Of a DNA stretch of 64,000 bases, positions 32,405 to 43,025 are shown in pieces. The stretch's first letter is position 1. Every line of letters begins with the position of its first letter. The stretch spans positions 1 through 64,000 of the forward strand of contig JACCGJ010019090.1 in assembly GCA_013407085.1 (NCBI GenBank), given 5' to 3'. Made by a program: the position numbers and the translations under genes. The DNA is from Atriophallophorus winterbourni (Eukaryota; Platyhelminthes; Trematoda; Plagiorchiida; Microphallidae). The notes under the pieces are model-generated. The model made no database searches. It saw only the letters and a program-made list of their open reading frames with translations, and had not been told where the DNA came from.

Positions 32405-33487
32405 GAATTCTTCACAATTTTCCATAAGTCAATTACGCGATAATGCCACCCCTCTATACACCCTTGACATTTATCATTCGAGTAATTTGATTTCTTGTAT
32501 TTTTCGCTTAAGTTCGAACTGACCAAACGCGCCAATTCTTATATTTTCGGTCATTGGTGACGTCTCATTTTCATTGTACAATGCGCAAAATACTGTCATT
32601 TAACGACACGTTTATCAAGATACGGTCAGTGTAGGCCGCTTGAAGGCAGCCATCAACTTTTGCAAGTTCACACACGAATTAATAAAGTTGATGTTAACTA
32701 AGTTATACGTGTATGCCACTGTTGCATATGGTTCGTTCAACGAACCACGATGTTCAAACACAGAATCACATAGTGATTCGTAGTCAAGCACTCAAGGCGC
32801 TTATGGATGACCAAAGTAATGTGTTGCTCACATCCCCCGCAGTTACACATCACTACCGGTTTCTGTTTACCACTTTACCAGTTTCAAGGCTCACTGAACC
32901 TAATCTTACTGTCTCCACCTGATGACGGCAAACAGCCAGAAACCAGTAGTGGTGTAAGTGCGGCGTGCGTGAGGAACACATTACACTTTGTTGATGTTAA
33001 CTATTTCTCATCCAGGTCACTAACCCCAGTGAGCGATAGTCAACGCAATCAGTCAACCGTGTGAAACTTGTCTCCCTTGTTCCGTCTCACCGCCACGGGA
33101 AAATGTGGTATGACAACCTCGTAATCCACGCAGCTTATTTTTCTTCTTCTCGGGCTTTTTAATTTGTTCTAACGCTCTGCGTGTGGCAAACGATACAACA
33201 CACTGAGTGAGATATTGCGACAAATTCGGGACAAGACAGTATGCATGATCTGCAATGTATCCATGTGCGGAGAAAAAATAAGAACACGGAACAGTCCATA
33301 AAATCAACGTATAATTACGCATTGTATGTGCCCCACGAAAGTGCACTGAAACCTGGCAATAAGCAACATTGAATTTCGGAAAAAATAAAGAATGATAGGT
33401 GTAAAGATAACGTCTACAACTCAAACGATATTGTTGCAACGGCTACGGAACAAGACGTATGTGCTCAGTATAATTCAAACCAAGTAG

Positions 33488-33520
33488 ACGTGAGACAGAG
33501 AGAGAGAGAGAAAGAAAGGC
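33488..33520. repeat. GA-rich microsatellite
   Basis: The sequence 'gtgagacagagagagagagagaaagaaagg' is a short simple repeat downstream of the RBM26-like stop codon. Confidence 0.7.
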
Positions 33521-33603
33521 CGACAGACCGATAAGCGACAATCGGACGATGTGAATGAACGTGGTAAAAAACAAAACGATTGGCAATAAAAGTTTAGCCG
33601 CGT

Positions 33604-33717
33604 CTATTCATTGGCTGGAACTGTAGTGGAAGTGGGACTGGGGTGAGCGGAGTTCGATGACACGACCGAGTGAACGGAGTCAGATTCGATCGGCGCTTCC
33701 GATTGGCTTGAAGAGAC
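33604..33717 (-). CDS. RBM26/27: RBM26/27-like gene, terminal exon
   Basis: The acceptor is a pyrimidine-rich cttatttattgcAG, followed in phase 0 by 37 residues starting VSSSQSEAPIESDSV and ending PTSTTVPANE with TAG at 33,604-33,606. The exon is Ser/Thr/Pro-rich with no fold, as expected for the disordered tail after the last RRM in this family. It joins in frame to the exon ending at 35,678. The assignment rests on phase, splice site and position. Confidence 0.65.
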   Translation of the reverse strand, partial: VSSSQSEAPIESDSVHSVVSSNSAHPSPTSTTVPANE

Positions 33718-34341
33718 CTGCAATAAATAAGGTGTGCGGTGAACAACAGTCTCTCGAACATATCCACGTTGTCATATTGCCAACAGTTTTGCAGACGTTT
33801 CATGTGAATCCAATAAAAATTTAATCGCAATAATACACGGAAGAATTCAGGCCAATAAAAGTGCCAGCCATTCGGTTGCGCTTAGTGACACCGCTGGGAC
33901 GTTTAGAACGAGAAAAATGCCGCGTGAATGCACTCGAGAGTGATAAACGGTGGCAACCCTTTCAAAGTCGAAATCGCTCACATGCATAGGTAGTAAGCTA
34001 CCGACATTGAGTAGATTTTTCATCGAGGAATACTCAATCAGCATCACAATTTATGAACCCACGTTAATTGCATCGTTACAAAATGAATCCATTTCGCTAG
34101 ATGTAGAACGAAGAAAAATTATATCTGGGAGGGGTGATTGAAGGCAAACGGGTTTTTGATCGATACAACATGCAAGGATTGGTACCGCTTCCGAATTACA
34201 TCAGGCCTTCGACAACCAAAACACATGGGTTGCTATACAACAAAAATTGTGAATATTCTGTGCACATCATTATGTTTACAATGCTTAGGTAGGCAAATGT
34301 AAATCAGAATGGTCTGCTGTACATACCTGACAGGAAATTAC

Positions 34342-34580
34342 CCGTACACGGATGTGCAATCGTGAAGTACTTCGTGCTGTGCGGCTAAAACCGTGAGAAA
34401 TTGATTGGCCAACGGTAGTGAGCTGCATGCTGAAACACGATGCAGTCTCACAACCATTTATATTTCCCCCTCATATTTGCTCAGGCCTGGGCAACCTGAT
34501 AGTATCTTAGCCCACGTGCAGTCTCTGACTGTGCGGCACTTTGCCTGGATCAGGCTTGTGCTTTCATACCATACCATACC
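34342..34580 (+). repeat. SINE-2 copy, complete
   Basis: This is the reference copy for the family. It starts 'cgtacacggatgtgcaatcg' and contains a hairpin (34,418-34,451: GTGAGCTGCAT, 11-nt loop, ATGCAG-T-CTCAC). It then has 'gcctgggcaacctgatagtat', 'cacgtgcagtctctgactgtg' and 'cctggatcaggcttgtgctttcat', and ends in an (ATACC)n tail. I see no coding capacity and no clear pol III box B. Confidence 0.8.
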
Positions 34581-34894
34581 CGTACATTGACAGGGCTTAG
34601 TGGAGTGATTGTTCGGTAAATAAGAAAATCTCGTGTTTGGGAATTTCTCGACCGAGTTGGTTCCACAATGTATACTTGTAGCCATCGGGTATATATGAAC
34701 GTCAAACTTGGCATTCTAATCACGGGATTACACTGGATCATCCAGTTGTATCGCAAATCGATCAACGGAGAATGTGTTTAGAATCAGGGTCGGTTACTCT
34801 AGAGTTAAACAGCCCAAATGTTCCTTTGTCATTCCTTGAATTAATTTTCCTTAGCGGAGAATATTTAATCTATTCCGAATCCTGTTCGTACTGG

Positions 34895-34990
34895 CACTCT
34901 TAGTCTGACGACGCTTCGGTGTCAGAAGTGAAACGTTACCAAATATCTATTCTAACCGATTCATTCCAAACTTTCTTTTCATGCATTCGA
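34895..34990 (+). ncRNA. Hammerhead-like repeat, copy 1
   Basis: It reads CTCTTAGT CTGACGA CGCTTC (7-nt loop) GAAGT GAAA CGTT ACCAAA. It has a CUGANGA box, a hairpin in the stem II position, GAAA, an ACGU palindrome and a UU cleavage position. The same repeat recurs at 62,372-62,470. Stem I pairing is damaged here but better in the other copy. Stem II has an unpaired base next to the core, unlike a standard hammerhead, so activity is doubtful. Confidence 0.4.
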
Positions 34991-35677
34991 GATCTTTCTG
35001 TTTATTTGTCGTTCATTGGGGAGAATCATAATCAGGTATCTGCATAATCTACCGTAATTTATGTTTGTTCTAGCCAACACAGTATAATCGCACGATCTCA
35101 TAAGGAAGCGAACATGTCTACTTGGTACACTGCATACACAAATCTCCCGTGTGGGTAACTGACTCTACAACAAAGACCGCAATGTTAAACATTTCATGCC
35201 AATTCTTCACTGTTTCAAGCAACTGCGAACAAATTTCTCGGATGAATACATACAACTTTAAAATTCGTGAATAGAGCGAACAAATTCCTTTTCAGTGTTT
35301 CACATCAAGCATTACAATAGAAGAGTATGGAAATAGAAATGAATCTGATCTGACGCATAAGTTTGATTTAAAGATTTTGATTGCAATCGCCTCAGCTATT
35401 CGCAAGGTGTTCTAGCTACATCTACGTTCCACGTTGCGAAGAACTGTGTAAACAACTCAGACACACTTCCATTTTCTTGCCCTTGCATTGTAGAGCTTGA
35501 TGAGGAATACCAAAAGGAATTCCTTTCATTTATTCAATTGTTTTGTCGACCTGATCCCAGATTGTTTGTGCTTTGAAGATATTGCATTTCTTTGGTACCT
35601 GTACCGTGTCCATGAGGACAACGATGATGGCAATCATACAAACAAAAACAAACTTCTATGGATACGTGGAAACTTAC

Positions 35678-35890
35678 AACTGACGCTTGACTACTAACGA
35701 TAGTCTTTTGCATCGAGTCAGCCAGCGGGGGAGACTCAAAACTCATGGTCAGTGAGTTGCCATGAAAGTGACTGAATAGTTTGATTGCGGCCTCGGCGAA
35801 ATCTCGGGTGCAAAACGTGATCTCCAAAACCGGTTTATCTGTCCCGGGTTCCGCGTGTTTGACCACACTTTGATGGTGAAGATAGTTGAT
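35678..35890 (-). CDS. RBM26/27: RBM26/27-like gene, second RRM half exon
   Basis: This 213-bp exon is flanked by a strong acceptor (ttttccttcattctcAG) and donor (GTAAGT), 71 codons in phase 0. It carries the back half of an RNA-recognition motif: DKPVLEITFCTRDFAEAAIK (RNP1 strand and helix 2), then HGNSLTMSFESPP (last strand). In RBM26/27 the same place reads as an ITF strand followed by a TRAEAEAA-like helix. The RNP1 aromatic positions are weak, as in the C-terminal RRM of that family. The front half is the exon at 36,811-36,990. Confidence 0.8.
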
Positions 35891-36810
35891 CTGAGAATGA
35901 AGGAAAAAGTATTGCTAGGGATTGGGTGTGATGGCAAAGCGAACCGCGAAAACTTATCCAATTGAAACGACTGAGGTTAATGCTTATAGCGTGCATACAG
36001 TTAACCAAGTAGAATTAATAAATGTCGCCCCAAAAAATAATACAAAATGATTCCGGGTAATAAATTGCTCTGCGAACTTGATTGTCTATGAACGGCAGCT
36101 AAGAACTCACCGGTCCCTTTGCTATTATCGATTTCTCCCATATATGCCTAGGATTTTATAGGCAGACAGTGCAGCCCTTGGCCCGATCAGAAGAGTGTCG
36201 CTCGATACACGAAACAGTCGAGTGAATAAGGATCGCACACAACTACCTAAACAAAAGCTTTACCGACCGACACAAGGCGTTTGTGCTCGGTGTGATGGAA
36301 TTATTTTTACATATTCCGTCACATCGCCAGAGGATATGTGAAGCACTTCGTTGGTGTGGTGACATTAAAATCACGAGCAAACTTGTTGAGGAGCCTGCAG
36401 ACGAGAAAAAGCACAAGCGAGCACGTTGACTTTCATTATTATGTATCGTGATCACTGTCGCAGTCAACCGGGGTAATTTGACTAAAATTACTTACTACAC
36501 TACTCGTTAGTAGCTGAAGATATGATCTTAAAATTTTAAAGGCAGATGAATAAGCCATTGTGGTTAAAAAAATGAGAACCACCGCATATGCAGTTCATCA
36601 TGATAAAGCCATAAAAATTCAACCAGCTTATTGCAAGAGAAAGAGTATAACGCGTCTACCCACAATGATACGGGATCATCGTCGAACATTTCAAACGCGA
36701 CGACAAATGATATGGATCGAAAGCAGACAGAATCTTTCAGAGATAAGAAGGTTGAAATATGGTGTCTGTCCGAGCGGATAGCTTATAGGTGTACCGCGAA
36801 ATCAACTCAC

Positions 36811-36990
36811 GTTTAAAGCACGCTGAAAACTGGTCACATCTGAATGCGGCAGTCCTGAAATGAATAGTGTACGCGGTCGTTTGTCTAGCTTCGTTTGCGC
36901 TCGCGAAGGATAGACGCCACTGGCATCCGAGGGATCGCCACCCGATGATTCCGTGAAGTCTGACGGACGAATCGTTTCCAACTGCACCAA
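36811..36990 (-). CDS. RBM26/27: RBM26/27-like gene, RRM start exon
   Basis: This 180-bp exon (60 codons, phase 0) lies between the acceptor gattttactttAG and the donor AAC|GTGAGT. After an acidic, Ser-rich linker it ends DKRPRTLFISGLPHSDVTSF, the first strand (RNP2) and first helix of an RRM. RBM26/27 proteins have a matching HRPRAL..S motif at the start of their C-terminal RRM. RBM26/27 act in the nucleus in polyadenylated RNA surveillance (PAXT-type complexes). Unspliced, overlapping frames give unrelated ORFs. Confidence 0.8.
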
Positions 36991-37150
36991 CTAAAGTAAA
37001 ATCAAACAAGGCAGATCGATTGTTAGATATTAGTGGTGGGTTGGCACTAACAACTGGACAGTAAATGCCGGATTATTCATCTGAAAACGTATGCTGATGC
37101 CGTAAAATGTGCATTACAACTTCGTGAATCACTGAGACATACTACACTTT

Positions 37151-37370
37151 ATGTATGTGCGTATGAAAGCACAAGCCTGATCCAGGCAAAGTGCCGCACA
37201 GTCAGAGACTGCACGTAGGCTAAGATACTGTCAGGTTGCCCAGGTCTAGACAGATATAAGAAACGACGGTGAGACTCCAGCGTGTTTCCGTATGCAGCTC
37301 ACTACCATTGGGGCAAATCAAATTCGCGCGGTGTTAGCTACGTAGCATAGGAGCAGTGTACATCCGTGTA
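37151..37370 (-). repeat. SINE-2 copy
   Basis: This reverse copy has its 3' tail at 37,151 ('tatgtatgtgcgtatgaaag') and 5' end 'acatccgtgta' near 37,370. It retains the hairpin (GGTGAG...CTCACTACC). It lies in an intron of the RBM26-like gene. Confidence 0.8.
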
Positions 37371-37489
37371 TACTACACGTTAGGAAAAATAAATTCATTA
37401 TTTTCGTGACAGCGATTCACTCATATTGAAGCCAGCACCGTTACGCGCAGGGGGGGTAGACAAAAATATTTGAAAATAAAAACATAAAG

Positions 37490-37702
37490 CACGGATGTAC
37501 ATCTGTACTGTACAGGTAACACCGTGCTAAATTGACCTATCACTGGTACTGAGCTGCATGTGGAAACACACTGCAGTCTCACAGCCAGTGTCCCTTTGTT
37601 ATTTATGTTTAGGCGTGGGAAACCTGACAGAACCTTAGCCCACGTGCAGTTCATGATTATGTGGCAATTTGCCTACATCAGGTACATCATACATAGATAC
37701 AT
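37490..37702 (+). repeat. SINE-2 copy, diverged
   Basis: The copy has 'cacggatgtacatctg', 'gagctgcatgtggaaacacactgcagtctca', 'gcgtgggaaacctgacag' and 'cccacgtgcagttc', and ends 'catcatacatagatacatg'. It is more diverged than its neighbours. Confidence 0.7.
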
Positions 37703-37818
37703 GTGCACGGCGAAAACATTAAAAAGGAATAGTGAAATTTAGACCAAAATTGGTTGGCAACTTTGAATTATGTAATAGTGAAACCTACAGAATTCATAGG
37801 CAATCATTCGGAACTTAC

Positions 37819-37923
37819 ACGGCGCTTGAGTTCCAAAACACGTCGACAAAGTTCTGTGACCGGTTCTCCTTTACTTTTCACAACAGCCATGTCTTCCTCC
37901 ACTTGCTTCAAGGCAGCTTGGAC
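37819..37923 (-). CDS. RBM26/27: RBM26/27-like gene, coiled-coil exon
   Basis: This 105-bp exon (35 codons, phase 0) sits between ttatcaatttAG and GTAAGT. It encodes VQAALKQVEEDMAVVKSKGE then PVTELCRRVLELKRR. RBM26/27 has a helix at this place reading M/VQKELL...KM..GE.VTELRRK...L, just before the linker to the last RRM. The match in sequence, spacing and order (coiled coil, linker, RRM) is the main reason for naming the gene. The next exon continues LVQLETIRPSD. Confidence 0.8.
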
Positions 37924-38324
37924 CTAAATTGATAATGAACAAGAGTTGAGAGACGCTTCAAATTAGACACGGGAGACAGTCTGAGAATTGGTTAAACACA
38001 TCCAACGTGGCTATCAAACTGTATGATTATTTATTCAGCTACATACAGGTAACGAAAATCAGAGAATGCAACCGTGATAAAACAGAAACAACGTTTCAAA
38101 TAAGACAAGATTAGACACAAAAATCGTTTTTCATATGCTCACATGTCTCGAGCGATGGGGTGCAGTGTCGAAACCTGTGGGGGAAGCACGTTTGAGAACG
38201 GGCCTAACCCTAATTCCTTATCATGGCTACGTGCAAACGTGGTGTAAAATGAATGCTGACAACACTCGGAAGAAAATGTAACGACTTAGCGATCTACTCA
38301 TCGAATAAACCCGTATCGTACTAG

Positions 38325-38568
38325 TGATGTATGTATGAAAGCACAAGCCTGATCCAGGCAAAGTGCCGCACAGTCAGAGACTGCACGTGGGCTAAGATAC
38401 TGTCAGGTTGCCCAGGCCTAGACAGATATGAGGGGGTAAATAGAAATAGAAATGGTAGTGAGACTCCAGCGTGTACTCGCATGCAGCTCACCACCGTTGG
38501 CCAATCAATTTAGCACGATGTTAGCCGCACAGCACAGAAATGCTGCACGATTGCACATCCGTGCGTAC
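38325..38568 (-). repeat. SINE-2 copy
   Basis: This reverse copy has tail 'gatgtatgtatgaaag', then 'cctgatccaggcaaagtgccgcac', the hairpin 'ggtagtgagactccagcg...catgcagctcaccacc' and 5' end 'ttgcacatccgtgcg'. It is close to the 34,342 copy. Confidence 0.8.
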
Positions 38569-38664
38569 TAGTGAAGCCTGAGATGATCCCTAGCCAGGAG
38601 AGGAAGTGAAAAATTGGTAATGCTGTTGTGAAAACAAAACCGTCAGGCTAGTCCGAAGTACCAG

Positions 38665-39140
38665 AAAACTTATAGTTGCTGCCATAGCAGCACTGGAGTC
38701 ATCGTTATCATCACAGACACCATTACAGTAGTAGCATTTACCGGATGCTTAACTGCCATAAAACCGTGATATAATAGAATTGTAAAAAGGGCGAGGAATG
38801 GCGAAATATAACGGAATCTAACTGGGAGGACGTGTCGACACCTCGAATGGAACAGGTATTCAATCAATTTTTGTGAACGAGTGGAGTGACAGCAGCACGA
38901 CAAGTTTCTTGCGGCTTTCCATACCAGGCATCAGAACAAGCTTTCTTCATCACTCCATTCGAGGAGATACAAGGTTATGCAAACAACTTAAGAGGATGCC
39001 TATTGCAACACAGACACTGACCACGGTTTCGAGACATGTCCTGAAGCGTAACTAGTCACTGTTATATCTCATCGCCAGGACCCAGCTCGAAAGAAGAGCT
39101 GCGGCAACTTTGTGAAAGGATAGGGTCTTTAGCTGGAGTC
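38665..39140 (-). mobile_element. RTE-2 3' end fragment
   Basis: This minus-strand fragment matches the last ~350 bp of RTE-2 (52,310-52,660). It has the sequence around 'gcgtaactag', the 3' UTR with 'accggatgcttaactgccataaaacc' and an end near 'catcgttatcatcacag', the reverse of the GATGAT tail. There is no coding capacity left. Confidence 0.65.
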
Positions 39141-39387
39141 AAGACGTCATGCGAAGTGTCATATCCCGGCTATTGGGCACAAAAAATGGTTTTGCTTGGA
39201 ATGAAGAAATACGGAAAGTACATGTGAGTTTTCGGTGAACGCGGGGGTATAGCAGAGGTGACGTTTGACTTGCAATTGAACGGTCCAGGTTTAAATCCCA
39301 CCCGATTACACACGTCGCAAAATATACTCAAGCGAGATCTCATACTCTGGTGTGCCAACAACAATTGAGAAAATAACTGTGACAGCC
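39141..39387. other. Intronic spacer
   Basis: No ORF or known repeat is evident. It lies in the long intron between the 37.8-kb and 44.3-kb exons of the RBM26-like gene. Confidence 0.4.
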
Positions 39388-40076
39388 TTGGCCTGCACGA
39401 GGGGTCCTGTGTGACCCGGTGGAACTGCTTCTACTAATAGGAGAATGGGCGAAGGCGGCTGACTTTCGCCTTAAAACCCACCTGCTTTGGACAAGGGGAG
39501 TTCGTAAGTCCATGAAGGCGGTCCACCTAGGGGAAGGAAAACTTTTATCTGAAACTTAACTGCCTTGTGGTTACATTCAATCATGAAAAAGGCTTCAAGA
39601 GCGAACTTCGAGGAGTCCCGTTCGGCAATCCGAAATGGCATTCAACTTTTTCCTGCCAACTACTGCGACGGCATCGTCCAAAAGCATCAGCCTAGCTGTT
39701 CCTTTGGCTCCAGTAGTGTCGCAGGGAGGGAGCGCTTGCTGCATAGGCAACAGCTAGTTCTCAATACTGAACTGCCCTGGCGTACATCTCAACGCACCAA
39801 TGGAGAGGACACTCAATTTCGCGTCTGTGGATAACACGGGAAGCAGCAGATACCGGATCGATTGGCGTAGAGCTCAGTGCCTGGGGCTGCTTCCGATGGT
39901 GGAAGAGATTTTTAGGTCTCATTGGACGGTCACCGCTCGCCTGACGCTGAGCAGTTCCAGTCAATAAGGTGCCGTCTCGCCACATGGATGGGGATTAGGA
40001 ATCAACCGACCAGCAGACTGTATTTTCCTCACCAGCTAAACGAATCACTAAACAACAAAGGTCAGTTCTAAAACTG

Positions 40077-42950
40077 GGGACCTGGAACGTCCAGTCCATG
40101 CTTCCAGGATATCATGACGATGTATAAAATATCAGGGATGTAAGAAAATCAGGTGTGATTAACAATGAGCTAAAAAGGCTGGATGTCGACGTGGCTGCCC
40201 TGCAAGAGACGCGATTACCAGACACTGGGATGCTAACAGAAAGAGATTGCACATTTTTGGAAAGGAAGGGGTTCTGACAAAACTCAACTGCATGAAGTTG
40301 GGTTTGCCAAGCACAACAGCTTACTAAAAGCAGCAGCGGGAGTGAACGGATTTGAACTCTAAATCTGAGGCGCAGTACTGGTACCATAACGTTGGCTAAT
40401 GTATATGCACCGACGCTCTCTGCGACGCGTGCTGAAAAATAAGCTGTTTATAATAGCCTCGCAAAAGTCCTCAAAAACGTGTCACTAAAAAACTGTGGTG
40501 GTATTGGGTGATTTAAATGCCAGGGTTGGTGCAGATTACGGGTCCTGGTAAAACTGTCTCGGAATGTTCGCAGTAGGTAGATCCGATGAAAATGGTCAAC
40601 GCCTTTTCGAATTGTGCACACAGTTCGGTCTTTGTGTCAGTAACACTTTTTTTCAAGCAAACCCACAGCATAAGGTCACTTGGTAGCATCCTCGGTCGAA
40701 GCATTGGCATCAGCTTGATGTATGATGGAATCAAGAGAGCCATTGATCAAAACAAGCTAAAAACGGCCTCCTTTAAGCCTGTATCTGGTAACTCGATTGT
40801 CGACAAAACTAAGCAGATTGAAAGATGGGTAGAGCACTTCTCCTCTCTCTACTCTACGGGCAGTATGGCTTTACCGCATGAACTTGAAAATGTTGATCGG
40901 TTGTAAACCATCGAACATCTAGATACTTATCCTACTCTTGATGAGCTCAATAGGGCAATCGACCGCTTAGCGAATGGGAAGGCCACCGGTAACGAAGGAA
41001 TTCCACCTGAGCTCATCAAATGCTGTAGAACAGCATTATTACAACCTCTTCGCCATTTGCTTCTTCAGTGCTGGCAGGACGAGTGTGTGGTTCCAAAGGT
41101 TGTCATAGCCGGGGGTAGCAGTGAGGATAAGATCCCACTGTCTATACAATGCTCCCTTATGGTATGCGTCTCAAATAGCCTCTGACAACCAAGTCCAGCT
41201 TCTGGCCCGCACGAGTGGCTCCCCGAGCCCGGTGAAACTGCTTCTACCAACAGGAGAAGGAACGAGGGGGATTGACTGGTGCCTGAAAACCAGTTTGCTT
41301 CGGGCAGATGTAGCTCGTTAGCCTGGGAGGGCATTTCATCTAAGGAAAGGAAAACCCTGATTTTAAACCTCCGCTGCCTTGTGGAATACCCGATCGCGGG
41401 AACGGCTTCGGGAGAAAACCCTGAAGAAAAATCGGAAACAGAGTCTGGCAGACTCTTTCTGGCAACTCCCTGCTGGCTTGCAGGTTGCACTTGGTTGTGC
41501 AAAGGCTACAGAAGCTGACTCGAACAAACGCCGAGTGGTGCTGGGGACGCCGCTTTGTACCCAAATTCTCAAGAATCTTTATTGAAGCCGACTCATCCTC
41601 CAGGAGGAGATAGTCACACAAAAGTAAAAGTAAGGACGAGTGTGACCCACAAGAGAGGCGAGATACAAAGATCATCAGGCTATTTAAGAATAATAGTGAC
41701 AGAGGCGACTGCAACAATTACAGAGGAATCTCCCTTCTGAAAGTCGATGGCAAATTGTTTGCTAAAGTCTTACAGATCCGGCTACAAGTTTTAGCTGATA
41801 GAGTTTACTAAGAATCTCAATGTGGCTTCCGCAAGGTAAGATCAACCGTTGACATGATCTTCTCCCTTAGACAACTTCAATAAAAATGTCGGGAACAGCG
41901 TATGCCATTATACGCTAAGGCATTCGACTACGTCAGCAGAGATGGTCTTTTCAAAATGCTTGATCTGATAGGCCGGCCTCGAAGGCTGCTCAAACTCATT
42001 ATTTCTTTCCACTCTGGCATGAAGGGCTATTTTAACAGTTGCTGTTCAGAAGCATTTACAATTCGCCGAGGTGTCAAAGAAGGGTGTGTTCTTGCTTTCA
42101 CGCTGTTCGGCATTTTTTTGCTCTGCTTCTGAAGCACACTTTTAGGACGATAACAGAAGACACTTATCTACGCGAAGCGATGGCAAGCTTTTCAACCTGG
42201 ACTGGTTGAGAGCGCAAACCAAAGTACGAGATGTTGTTGTTTGCCGACGATGCAGCCATTATTGCACACTCCCAAGAACTGTTTTTCGTCGGCATGCAAA
42301 GATTTTGGGCTAATAATCAGCAATCAGACCAAAGTCCTTGGTCAAGGGACTGCATCGCCTCCAATCATCACTGTCGAAAACTGTCAGCTTGAACCAGTAC
42401 ATCATGTCACATATCTTAGTTCAACTATTGCGGATAACCTCTCGCTAGACACGGAGATTGGCAGAGCAGCTGTCATTTTGTCCGGATCGAACTCTCTTGT
42501 CTGGGACAACCGCAAGTTGACTGTGAAGACAAAGATGAAGGTATACAGCGCGAGCGCACTAAATGCTTTACTGCATGGCAGTGAAACTTGGACCACCCAC
42601 GCAAGACACATTCGGAAGCTGACGACGAAGCATCTGTCGTATCTTGAACATATTGTGGATGCACAGTGACTAACGTTGAAGTGCTTTCTAAAGCTGGTAT
42701 ACTATGGCAGCGCCGCCTGCGATGGCTTGGTCACGTCTACAGAATGGAAAATGGTCGTATTCCAATACTCTATGGTGAGTTGAATTCAGGAAGTCGACCG
42801 TTGGAAAGACGGCAGTTGCGGTACAAAGACGTTTGCCGCCAGCGTGCAACTGACGCCGATCCACCGAGTACTGCCTATCGTTGCAAGCGGTGCGGGAGAG
42901 ATTGCTCCGCCCGAATCGGACTTAATCATTCGAAAAGCTGTGGAGCATGA
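40077..42950 (+). pseudogene. RTE-1b endonuclease/RT/zinc finger (broken)
   Basis: Pieces in order are: GTWNVQSMLPGYHDD and ALQETRLPDTGMLTERD (catalytic Glu present) at 40,077-40,280; VVLGDLNARVGADYGSW near 40,497; a deletion joining to LMYDGIKRAIDQNKLKTA; LDELNRAIDRLANGKATGNEG near 40,940; an NA-RTE insertion after CWQDEC; then FKNNSDRGDCNNYRGISLL at 41,680. Palm pieces follow, with AKAFDYVSRDGLFKMLDLIG, TIRRGVKEGCVLAF and a FADDAAII box at 42,240. The thumb has LHGSETWTTHARH and RRLRWLGHVYRMENG, and a C-terminal finger reads YRCKRCGRDC...NHSKSC. Frames change repeatedly. The finger may bind element RNA or target DNA. Confidence 0.85.
41088..41632 (+). mobile_element. NA-RTE element inserted in RTE-1b
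   Basis: This 545-bp element starts TGGTTCCAAAGGTTGTC and ends in acaaaagtaaaagtaag. It is flanked by a perfect 12-bp duplication AGGACGAGTGTG (41,076-41,087 and 41,633-41,644). Removing it and one duplication copy rejoins the RTE-1b frame (CWQDECDPQE...). It has no ORF of its own. Its front part resembles RTE-1 5' UTR and its end matches an RTE 3' end, so it is most likely an internally deleted RTE moved by RTE proteins. Confidence 0.9.
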
Positions 42951-43025
42951 AAATTAATGCAATTGTGATGCACATCCATTGTCAACATTCGCCGAAGCAG
43001 GTCAACAACTAAAAACTGGAAATAC

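Larger units (their letters stand above)
31326..33603. other. Region downstream of the RBM26-like gene, no clear gene
   Basis: I find no convincing exon or transposon ORF. A hammerhead-like core sits at 32,371-32,404 (minus) and a GA-rich microsatellite at 33,488-33,520. Open frames at 32,713-33,064 (plus) and 33,053-33,439 (minus) overlap each other and lack splice context or recognisable domains. Confidence 0.45.
39388..43020 (+). mobile_element. RTE-1b, near full-length RTE with nested insert
   Basis: This plus-strand sister of RTE-1a has a 5' UTR at 39,388-40,075. That UTR shares text with the RTE-1a 5' UTR and, in its first ~230 bp, with the NA-RTE elements ('gcctgcacgag', 'cggtggaactgcttctac', 'gaaaaggcttcaagag'). 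The ORF runs from 40,077 to 42,950 and the 3' UTR to about 43,020. An NA-RTE element is inserted at 41,088-41,632 with a 12-bp target duplication. The endonuclease and RT are joined by an internal deletion near 40,713. It sits antisense within an RBM26-like intron. Confidence 0.85.

Noticed and set aside
33053..33439. Open minus frame with KKPEKKKNKLRGLRGCH
   Set aside because: It lies beyond the stop codon of the terminal exon, lacks splice context, and overlaps an equally open plus-strand frame.
41520..41540. GTTCGAGTC-like word in the reverse of NA-RTE as a pol III box B
   Set aside because: It is on the strand opposite to the retroposed sense defined by the 3' tail, and no box A is visible at the right distance.
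41065..41740. Several overlapping 60-145 codon ORFs on both strands
   Set aside because: They lie within the NA-RTE element and recur wherever it occurs (46.5, 49.0, 53.2, 56.0 kb), so they mark a repeat rather than genes.
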